Source: a virus. From it: a DNA stretch of 21,593 bases. Each line of letters starts with the position of its first letter. Within the stretch, counting starts at the first letter, position 1. The notes below the pieces were generated by a model, which saw nothing but the letters and a program-made list of their open reading frames with translations, made no database searches and was not told the origin of the DNA. This document shows, in pieces, positions 7,873-13,483 of this stretch. The translations under genes and the position numbers were made by a program. Location: positions 1 through 21,593 of IMG/VR virus record IMGVR_UViG_3300008448_000784. One strand, given 5' to 3'.

Positions 7873-9302
7873 CAGGCCCGCGTCCCGCTCAGAATAAGTT
7901 CCGCACCCATGATGTAGATACGCACCGGGTCAGTACCCGACACCTCGTACACGCGGTCACGAATCTTCATCGTCGCGCCCAGGCGGCGCCAGATCGTGCG
8001 GTTCCCGTACTCGCCAATGCGGCCCATCGACTTCCAATGTTCGTTTGACCATGTGTGGCCGCCGTCGTCAGAGAAGCGCAGCATGACCTGTGGGTCGCTG
8101 CCTTGCCCGATGTTCAAGCCCACGCCCGTTTCGCAGTCTAGCTGCATTGCGTGCTGGATAGTGCGGGTCAGGTTGTTAGCGCCGGTTGGCAGCGCGCGCC
8201 ACGACCGCAGCCACTTCTGGATCGCGCCGTCGTCGGCATACACGTCCAGATCAAACTTGTAGATTTTGTTGTTCTGGTAATCGCCGATAACGGTTTCGCC
8301 GTTGAAGAACATTTGGCTGTTGCCGCGGTGCCGGTTAAACTCGCCGTTGGAAAACGAAGCGCGTTCGTGCCAAGCACCCGTTGCGACATCAAACACCCAA
8401 GTGGTGTCGGCGCTGGGGAAGTTGAGGACGTAGAAGCTGTGGCCGTCCTGCTGGTAGGTGTAGCCCACCGCGTCCGACAAATCGGTGTACTGCTGGAGTT
8501 GCCACTCGATAGCGTGCGTCGAGATGCGCTGGCCCATGTAGCCTGACGCCCGGAAGACCATACCTTGGCCGCGCGCGTCCTTACCAAGCCAATATATTTG
8601 GTTGTCCATCTTGGCGATGGAGTATGGTGCAGCGCAACCAAGTTCGTTGTACGCGCCTTGGATACGCGCCAAGGGAAAATCAAGCAGCCCGGCGTCATAC
8701 CAAACTTCGGTCGAGTTGGTGCCATAAACCCAGACTTCGCGGTGATCCACAAAGATTGCCACGACGTTGTCGGGGTTGCCTTCCGCGCTGGCAAACTCAA
8801 GCGGGTCAACGCTGGTGCCGTCAAGCAGCGACGTTACCCAAATTTTCTGTGAGTTAGGCTCGTTGAAAATGAAATAGCCGTCGAGATAGCCGACCGTTCC
8901 CGCGCCGGGGAAGTCTGGGTCGGTGATCTGTTGGAACACGTCGGTAGCGGCGTTGTAGATGTAGCCGTCTGGGTTAGCTGCGATAAAAAGCTGCGTGCCG
9001 TTGTCAGCCATGCTGACAGGGCCGCCACCGCCAACTGATCCTTTGGCCGTTGCGATCCAGTTCGTGTCGATCTGATACAGCGTGTTGCCCGACACGGCGT
9101 AGCCGTAATTACCGAACTGCCAAAGACCGCGAATGGGGCCGGTGCCAGCCGTCAACAGCCGCACCAGACCGGGTGCGCGCTGAAGGAACGCAGGCTCTTT
9201 GCCGCCTTCCGGTACGACTTCCGGAAAGAGATTGACCATGCGGTTGTCGGCGGCGTTGACGCTTCGAGCGACATAAGCGCTGCCCAAAATTGGGCTTTTC
9301 AT
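7872..9302 (-). CDS. Packaged DNA stabilisation protein, P22 gp10-like
   Basis: A 476-residue protein, close to P22 gp10 (472). The start KSPILGSAYVARSVNAADNRMVNLFPEVVP is the typical opening of this family. Repeated beta-blades follow (GLWQFGNYGYAVSGNTLYQI, VGYLDGYFIFNEPNSQKIWV, VAIFVDHREVWVYGTNSTEVW, YTYQQDGHSFYVLNFPS), consistent with a beta-propeller-like body. The end (RIYIMGAELILSGTRA) is also typical. In P22 this protein forms part of the tail hub between the gp4 ring and the needle and keeps DNA in the filled head. TGATG overlaps at both ends couple it to the gp4-like gene before and the tail protein after. Confidence 0.85.
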   Translation of the reverse strand: MKSPILGSAYVARSVNAADNRMVNLFPEVVPEGGKEPAFLQRAPGLVRLLTAGTGPIRGLWQFGNYGYAVSGNTLYQIDTNWIATAKGSVGGGGPVSMADNGTQLFIAANPDGYIYNAATDVFQQITDPDFPGAGTVGYLDGYFIFNEPNSQKIWVTSLLDGTSVDPLEFASAEGNPDNVVAIFVDHREVWVYGTNSTEVWYDAGLLDFPLARIQGAYNELGCAAPYSIAKMDNQIYWLGKDARGQGMVFRASGYMGQRISTHAIEWQLQQYTDLSDAVGYTYQQDGHSFYVLNFPSADTTWVFDVATGAWHERASFSNGEFNRHRGNSQMFFNGETVIGDYQNNKIYKFDLDVYADDGAIQKWLRSWRALPTGANNLTRTIQHAMQLDCETGVGLNIGQGSDPQVMLRFSDDGGHTWSNEHWKSMGRIGEYGNRTIWRRLGATMKIRDRVYEVSGTDPVRIYIMGAELILSGTRA

Positions 9303-10012
9303 CAGTAATTGCCCGCGAAGATGTTAAACCGCTGGCGCGTTGCCACGAGGCTGTACGGCATGGACATGATGTCGTCAGGGTTGTTGATACGCTTCAGGTT
9401 GCGCTTGCTGGTCATGGCGATACGCGACACTTGTGGGCTTGGCTCCATACCAAACTCTGGCGCCATCTCGCAGGCAAGGTTGTAGCGAAACGCCCGCAGA
9501 TAGCCTGGCGGAAACGTCAGTTCGGTTGACAGCAGCGCCGGCTTGGTCAGTTCCTCGACGGAGATGAAGTGCCATTCCAACTCGCGGGTGGGCCGCGGGT
9601 AGATGTACATCTCCACGTCAGGGAACGTGTTGTTGACGAAGATCACTTGCGGGAAGGTTGACGTGACCGTCTTGACCGCAATCCCGTTGTACTGCTGCTG
9701 GTTAATAAACTTGATGCCGTAGCTGATGCCGGTGCTGGCGTCGCGGAAGTAGGTGCTGTCGTCCAGCAACACCGGGCGATTGCCGACGAAGTCGCCGGTT
9801 GGCCCCAGTGTGCGCGACAGCAGGCCCGCGGGCCATGTGAACACCTGATCCTGCGTGCAAAACACAGCTAGACGCTCTGTGTTCCAGCTATCAATCATCT
9901 GGTTCATGGCGTTCAGCGCGTCCTGCGACGTTTCCGCAGACGGCACTTCGCCTTCGGCCAGGACACCCAAAAGCCGCAGTGACCCGTTGATGATGTCGCC
10001 GGCAGTCGTCAT
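9302..10012 (-). CDS. Head-tail adaptor / packaged DNA stabilisation protein, P22 gp4-like
   Basis: A 236-residue protein. The N-terminal helices TTAGDIINGSLRLLGVLAEGE and AETSQDALNAMNQMIDSWNTE match the four-helix core of P22 gp4-type adaptor proteins, which bind beneath the portal after packaging. The region after residue 80 (YGIKFINQQQYNGIAV, FPDVEMYIYPRPTRELEWHFI) and the C-terminal helix (PGYLRAFRYNLACEMAPEFG) are also usual for the larger members of this family. P22 gp4 is shorter (166 residues). The gene follows the AT-hook-like gene by three bases and its stop overlaps the gp10-like start. Confidence 0.8.
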   Translation of the reverse strand: MTTAGDIINGSLRLLGVLAEGEVPSAETSQDALNAMNQMIDSWNTERLAVFCTQDQVFTWPAGLLSRTLGPTGDFVGNRPVLLDDSTYFRDASTGISYGIKFINQQQYNGIAVKTVTSTFPQVIFVNNTFPDVEMYIYPRPTRELEWHFISVEELTKPALLSTELTFPPGYLRAFRYNLACEMAPEFGMEPSPQVSRIAMTSKRNLKRINNPDDIMSMPYSLVATRQRFNIFAGNY

Positions 10013-10015
10013 TGG

Positions 10016-10222
10016 TTAGCCTTCCAGCTTCGCGCGGGGGCGTCCACGCCGCTTCGGTGCCGCCATCTCGTTGACGATCTCATCCTCGTCATCGTCCGTC
10101 ACCACAGATGACGTGTTCACATCATAGCGTTCCCAGCCGTCCATTGCATCCAAATTCGCTTCCTCGTTGGAAATCGCAACCTTGGCGCCGTGCGCCGGGT
10201 GAACCAAGTAGATGACAGCCAT
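10016..10222 (-). CDS. Small acidic protein with C-terminal AT-hook-like motif
   Basis: A 68-residue protein. The N-terminus MAVIYLVHPAHGAKVAISNEEA resembles small phage proteins that often sit beside coat or adaptor genes. The middle is acidic (VVTDDDEDEIVNEM) and the last 14 residues are basic, PKRRGRPRAKLEG, containing the GRP core of an AT-hook. It may touch DNA or a packaged-DNA surface, but this is inferred from the motif alone. It lies between the third hairpin after the coat gene and the gp4-like gene. Confidence 0.7.
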   Translation of the reverse strand: MAVIYLVHPAHGAKVAISNEEANLDAMDGWERYDVNTSSVVTDDDEDEIVNEMAAPKRRGRPRAKLEG

Positions 10223-10237
10223 AGAAACTCCGTAAAA

Positions 10238-10259
10238 TGGGCGGCCCGAAGGCCGCCCA
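10238..10259 (-). terminator. GC-rich hairpin with UUCG loop (third of three)
   Basis: On the minus strand, stem TGGGCGGCC, loop TTCG, stem GGCCGCCCA written from its complement: nine perfect pairs, followed by ATTTTACGG. It lies directly after the stop of the 106-residue gene. The stem, stable tetraloop and short T-run suggest a partial intrinsic terminator or an RNA 3'-end stabiliser. Confidence 0.7.
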
Positions 10260-10264
10260 CTGTA

Positions 10265-10585
10265 TTAGCTGATCGCCATGAACTGCCACTTGGAGCCGTC
10301 CGAGTAGAACAGCTTGCCACGGCCAGTTGCGTTGGTGGTGATACCAAGCGAACCAACAGGGACTGAAGTGGTTGTCGTGTTGGCAGTGATTGCCGTGCTG
10401 AGAATGTACACGCCTGCGTCGGCGTTGCTGGCAACGGCGCCGCTGGCAGCGGTCGAAACAATCGAACCGCCCGTCACAGCGCCGGATGCCGTCACAGCGC
10501 CAGACGCTGTTACAGCGCCGGTGACGGCGACGCTTTCAAACTCAGGATCAGCGTAAGCAACGCCGACTGCTTTGGTGTTAGGCAT
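10265..10585 (-). CDS. Small beta-rich protein with six-residue repeats, possible head decoration/fibre
   Basis: A 106-residue protein. After MPNTKAVGVAYADPEFESV comes a repeated stretch (about residues 20-38) built on Ala-Ser-Gly-Ala-Val-Thr units, as in phage fibre stems. The C-terminus GRGKLFYSDGSKWQFMAIS is a compact end typical of phage decoration or fibre proteins. A strong Shine-Dalgarno AGGAGA (10592-10597) lies six bases upstream of the ATG. The gene is boxed by hairpins: one before it, after the 137-residue gene, and one immediately after its own stop. Position just behind the coat gene suggests a capsid-surface or tail-joining role; this is inference. Confidence 0.65.
   Translation of the reverse strand: MPNTKAVGVAYADPEFESVAVTGAVTASGAVTASGAVTGGSIVSTAASGAVASNADAGVYILSTAITANTTTTSVPVGSLGITTNATGRGKLFYSDGSKWQFMAIS
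10471..10524 (-). repeat. Three 18-base tandem repeats
   Basis: Units at 10471-10488, 10489-10506 and 10507-10524 share the core (g)tcacagcgcc with a few changes (the last has gttacagcgcc). Each encodes six residues, giving the Ala-Ser-Gly-Ala-Val-Thr periodicity in the 106-residue protein. Copy number could vary between related phages. Confidence 0.75.
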
Positions 10586-10591
10586 TGTCTG

Positions 10592-10597
10592 TCTCCT
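10592..10597 (-). promoter_or_regulatory. Shine-Dalgarno site for the 106-residue protein
   Basis: AGGAGA on the minus strand, six bases from the ATG at 10585-10583. It lies just downstream of the second hairpin, so ribosomes must load here on whatever transcript passes that hairpin. Confidence 0.6.
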
Positions 10598-10604
10598 GAA
10601 AAGG

Positions 10605-10630
10605 TAGCCCCGACCCGAAGGCCGGGGCTA
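10605..10630 (-). terminator. GC-rich hairpin with UUCG loop (second of three)
   Basis: On the minus strand an 11-pair stem, TAGCCCCGGCC against GGTCGGGGCTA with one G-U pair, closes a TTCG loop and is followed by ACCTTTTCAGG. It starts six bases after the stop of the 137-residue gene. The T-run is short, so read-through is likely. Confidence 0.7.
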
Positions 10631-10635
10631 ACCCA

Positions 10636-11049
10636 TTAATTGACGCGGTACAGCGTCCAAGCGCCAACGTCAGACTTGCGGGCGATCATGGTCGCGCCGG
10701 TCGTGACCGGAACGGTCATGGTCAGCGAACCCGAAACCGTCCAGCCGGTGCCGGCAGCGATGATCGCAGTGCCGGACGACGTGCCGAGGTTGACCACACG
10801 GAACACGAACGACGTGCCAACCTTATCCGAGTTGGACAAAGCGGCTTCCAGCAGCGCCACAGTCGGCAGCGTGTAGGTTTGCGCCGAAGTGGCACCGCTG
10901 CCGACCAGCAGGATGCCGTTCAGCACTTGGGCCGCGGTCAGGGTTGCAGTCGAAGCAACCGAGAGCGGAAGCGGGATTGCGTCGATAAGCGGTTCGTCCA
11001 GGTTGCCATCGCCGACCTGATAACCACCGCCGCCATTGGGGAGAGACAT
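10636..11049 (-). CDS. Small beta-rich protein downstream of coat, possible decoration protein
   Basis: A 137-residue protein. After a Gly-rich start (SLPNGGGGYQVGDGNLDEPL) it is a run of Thr/Ala/Val/Leu strands (LTAAQVLNGILLVGSG, AQTYTLPTVALLEAAL, FVFRVVNLGTSSGTAIIAAGTG, SLTMTVPVTTGATMIARK) ending WTLYRVN. That arrangement, and location just after the coat gene, is common for phage head-decoration or head-fibre proteins. No named family can be claimed. AAAGGA lies about eight bases before the ATG. Hairpins lie on both sides of the gene, so its mRNA level can differ from that of coat. Confidence 0.65.
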   Translation of the reverse strand: MSLPNGGGGYQVGDGNLDEPLIDAIPLPLSVASTATLTAAQVLNGILLVGSGATSAQTYTLPTVALLEAALSNSDKVGTSFVFRVVNLGTSSGTAIIAAGTGWTVSGSLTMTVPVTTGATMIARKSDVGAWTLYRVN

Positions 11050-11072
11050 TGTAGAATCCTTTCAAAGAAGTT

Positions 11073-11094
11073 GGCCCCCGGCGAACCGGGGGCC
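11073..11094 (-). terminator. GC-rich hairpin with UUCG loop after the coat gene (first of three)
   Basis: On the minus strand GGCCCCCGG, loop TTCG, CCGGGGGCC: nine perfect pairs starting nine bases after the coat stop and followed by AACTTCTTT. It should act as an intrinsic terminator or as a stabiliser of the coat mRNA 3' end. Confidence 0.75.
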
Positions 11095-11103
11095 GGTTTC
11101 AGG

Positions 11104-12312
11104 TTAGCCCCAGATGCGGCAAGCCATCTGCGGACGGATCGTGCTGTAGCCATACAGAACGTCGATGCGGCAAGGCATACGGTCGTTGTTGATGTCGTAC
11201 TGACGAACGATACGCAGGCTGATGCCGTTATGCACCTGACGCGACGCCATATCGACACCCTGCGGCAGCAGAAGGTCGGCGGTAGCGAAGGTGATGGCGT
11301 CCTTGTGGTACACCAGGTTCTGCGCGTACTGGGTGCTGGCAGCGCCCACGAACACGACGGCCTTGCTGTTGCCCGGCAGCGAGTTGACAGTGGCCAGCGC
11401 GTTGGTAGCCGAGTAGACCGGCGCAACGGTGATGTTGCCAGCGCCCGAACCGTCCAACGTGACGTTGGCCAGTGCGACGAACTGGAACAGCGAACCAGTG
11501 CTTTCACGGGTCTGCGGGTTCACAGCGAAGCAGTCAGCCACGGTGAACACGTCACCAGCACGGACGGTAGCCGCTGCACCAGCGCCGGTGATGGCGATGG
11601 TGGTGGCGCCTTCAGCAGTGACAGCTGCCGAGGTCGTGCCGCCGGTGGCGGTACGCGAACCAGTGGTGTGCTGCTTGATCGACTGCGACATATTGATTTC
11701 GTCGAAACCAAGCACGCCGGTGCCCATCATGCCGTTCTTGAACTGCTTGCTGATGGTGTCGGTCGGGTTGAACAGGCCCTTCATGCCTTCAACCAGGCCA
11801 GCGTTGGCAGCCGGGTTGACCGTCGCGTAGCGCGGCGACATCACAGCGGCGTTTTCGTTCAGCTTCTGCTGGGCCTGAAGCAGAACCAGCGAAGTGGACG
11901 GGGTGGTGCCGGGAGTGCCGACCGTGTTGCCGATGGTGGCGTAGGCGTTGGCCACGTCAGCGTCGATGCTGGAGGCAAGCTGCGAGATACGCGGCTTCAG
12001 CACGCGCTCTGCGAAGTCGTCCAACTGCATCGTCAGTTCGGCGGTCGTGAAGTTCACGCCGATGTGCTTCTGGTTGGCAACGGTCAGTGTGGTGAACTGT
12101 TCGTTGTCATCCTGCACCTGAAGGGCAGCGCCGTCCGTGACCAGAGCGCGGTCGGGCAGACGGATACGCAGGGTCGAACCGATCTTGGCGCCTTCGACAG
12201 CGAAGCTGTCGTCGTACTGACGGTTGACGTTGCGGGTGAGCACGAGGTTGTTCTCAAGGATTTCAAGAGCCTTCCGCGTGATCATGTCGATAGTAAGAAT
12301 CGAGTTAGCCAT
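11104..12312 (-). CDS. Major coat protein, P22 gp5-like
   Basis: A 402-residue protein, slightly shorter than P22 coat (430). The N-terminus ANSILTIDMITRKALEILENNLVLTRNVNRQYDD and the following GSTLRIRLPDRALVTDG, FTTLTVANQKHIGVNFTTAELTMQLDDFAERVLKP are the recognised opening of the P22-type coat family, which has an HK97-like fold with an inserted domain. The centre (about 215-280) is rich in Ala/Gly/Thr/Val and may be the insertion region. The C-terminus MASRQVHNGISLRIVRQYDIN, PCRIDVLYGYSTIRPQMACRIWG is also typical. It follows the scaffold gene by 15 bases and is followed by a strong hairpin. It assembles around the scaffold into the procapsid shell. Confidence 0.9.
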   Translation of the reverse strand: MANSILTIDMITRKALEILENNLVLTRNVNRQYDDSFAVEGAKIGSTLRIRLPDRALVTDGAALQVQDDNEQFTTLTVANQKHIGVNFTTAELTMQLDDFAERVLKPRISQLASSIDADVANAYATIGNTVGTPGTTPSTSLVLLQAQQKLNENAAVMSPRYATVNPAANAGLVEGMKGLFNPTDTISKQFKNGMMGTGVLGFDEINMSQSIKQHTTGSRTATGGTTSAAVTAEGATTIAITGAGAAATVRAGDVFTVADCFAVNPQTRESTGSLFQFVALANVTLDGSGAGNITVAPVYSATNALATVNSLPGNSKAVVFVGAASTQYAQNLVYHKDAITFATADLLLPQGVDMASRQVHNGISLRIVRQYDINNDRMPCRIDVLYGYSTIRPQMACRIWG

Positions 12313-12327
12313 GGTGGTAGTCCCAAA

Positions 12328-13119
12328 TTAACGGTTGCGTTGTGCCTCGTACTTCTTGATCTGCCGCATCCGTTCCGCTTCGATCCATTCCGACGTACTC
12401 ATCGACTTGGTCGAACGAGGGTCGGTCGTATCATACGCGGGCGCGCCAGAGGCGCGGGCTGTGACAGGTGCAATCGGTGCCGGGGCGGTTGAAGTTTTCT
12501 TAACCGGCGGGCTTGAGGCCATGCCGGCTTCAAGTTTTCCGATCTCTTTTGCCTGCAAGATGGGCGGCAGCCGGGCAATGCGATCCGCTTCCTTCGGGTT
12601 GGAACCGAGCCAATACAGGACATCGGGGCCAATGTCGGACGCTTGGATGCTTTGCGCCATTGTCTCCGTGACGGACAGGTTGGGGTTGTAGGCGACTTGT
12701 TCAAAATCGTCGTACTTATCCCGCGCTGACTCCTCACGGTCGTGGTAGTTTTCGAGCAATGCCTGCTGCTGCCTAGCGGTTTCCCGCCTTGCCAACAATT
12801 CCTCCGCTTTACGTTCGGCCAAAGCCTCTGCGTAATCTTCGTAGGTGTTGAACTGGTCGGCGCTTAGATCAGAAGGCGGGGCTGCCGCTTTCTGCGCTTG
12901 AGCCATTTCCAGTCGCTGGGCTTGCTCACGCTCCCACTTACGCTGTTCCCTTGCAAGCCGCTTGCCAACGATGGCGTCCAGTTCCTCCTGGGAGAAGGTC
13001 TTAGGCGCTTCCTGTTCGACAGGCGTTTCCGGCGTTGTGTTTTCTTCGGGCTGGATTGCTGCCGTGGCTTCCAGTTCCGGCGCGGAGGCATCCGCTTCAG
13101 TTGGGACATTCTCGTCCAT
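12328..13119 (-). CDS. Scaffolding protein
   Basis: A 263-residue, highly charged, mostly helical protein located directly before the coat gene. It starts with an acidic, Pro/Glu/Thr-rich segment (about 1-40). Next is a helical stretch FSQEELDAIVGKRLAREQRKWEREQAQ (about 42-70), usual in phage scaffolds, then further long helices (YEDYAEALAERKAEELLARRETARQQQ). The C-terminus is a short basic helix (MRQIKKYEAQRNR), like the coat-binding end of P22 scaffold. No protease domain is visible, so it is likely an exiting, reusable scaffold as in P22 (303 residues there). The start is supported by AGGGG (13126-13130), six bases from the ATG, directly downstream of the promoter-like region. Confidence 0.85.
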   Translation of the reverse strand: MDENVPTEADASAPELEATAAIQPEENTTPETPVEQEAPKTFSQEELDAIVGKRLAREQRKWEREQAQRLEMAQAQKAAAPPSDLSADQFNTYEDYAEALAERKAEELLARRETARQQQALLENYHDREESARDKYDDFEQVAYNPNLSVTETMAQSIQASDIGPDVLYWLGSNPKEADRIARLPPILQAKEIGKLEAGMASSPPVKKTSTAPAPIAPVTARASGAPAYDTTDPRSTKSMSTSEWIEAERMRQIKKYEAQRNR

Positions 13120-13201
13120 GTATAACCCCTATGGAGTTCCCGGTGAGCCTCGCCGGTACGGTTACTGTGTAATCTACACTATACAGTATCTGTGTGCAAC
13201 G
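13120..13201 (-). promoter_or_regulatory. Promoter- and operator-like region ahead of scaffold and coat
   Basis: This 82-base gap is the largest in the window. On the minus strand two sigma-70-like pairs can be drawn: CTGACG (13200-13205) with TATAGT (13178-13183), 16 bases apart, and TTGCAC (13194-13199) with TAGATT (13171-13176), 17 apart. Dyads overlap them: GTGTA-atc-TACAC at 13167-13179, ATAC-a-GTAT at 13181-13189, and outer arms ACTGT/ACAGT at 13164-13168 and 13183-13187. A CCGG...CCGG inverted pair at 13140-13156 lies nearer the gene, and the scaffold Shine-Dalgarno AGGGG is at 13126-13130. The dyads could bind a repressor or activator, or fold in RNA. The promoter call is by eye only. 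Confidence 0.5.
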
Positions 13202-13483
13202 TCAGGCCCAGACGCGGTGCGGCGTTTCTGGCTGAACGCTCAAAGGCTCCAACGCAGCAAGCTGCTCGTCGTCAAATGTGCCGCGCAGATTGGTGTGCCA
13301 CTCTGGGTATTCCACCACGATAGGCTCATCGGCCTCGTCGTAACCCGTCACGCGGCTGAATGGCCCGATGTGGTCGAGGGTGACGCCAGCCACTGGGTGG
13401 CCTTCGTCGTTGATGATGCCCGCAGCGGTCAGCGCGGCGAGCATCTCAGCTTCGGTGGGTGCGGAGAGGTAGAGATCAATCAT
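13202..13483 (-). CDS. Small acidic phage protein, function unknown
   Basis: A 93-residue protein, MIDLYLSAPTEAEMLAALTAAGI..., with a helix near the N-terminus and then short strands (VAGVTLDHIGPFSRVTGYDE, PIVVEYPEWHTNLRGTF). Its start overlaps the stop of the fibre gene by four bases (ATGA), so it is translated after the fibre and may be its partner. Short proteins with the opening LYLSAPTE occur next to phage tail or fibre genes, some as possible chaperones or assembly factors, but no function is established. It ends just upstream of the promoter-like region. Confidence 0.65.
   Translation of the reverse strand: MIDLYLSAPTEAEMLAALTAAGIINDEGHPVAGVTLDHIGPFSRVTGYDEADEPIVVEYPEWHTNLRGTFDDEQLAALEPLSVQPETPHRVWA

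Noticed and set aside
10879-12492. A 537-codon plus-strand open frame opposite coat and part of scaffold
   Set aside because: It crosses gene ends and a terminator hairpin, has shadow-type composition, and the coat and scaffold genes explain the region.
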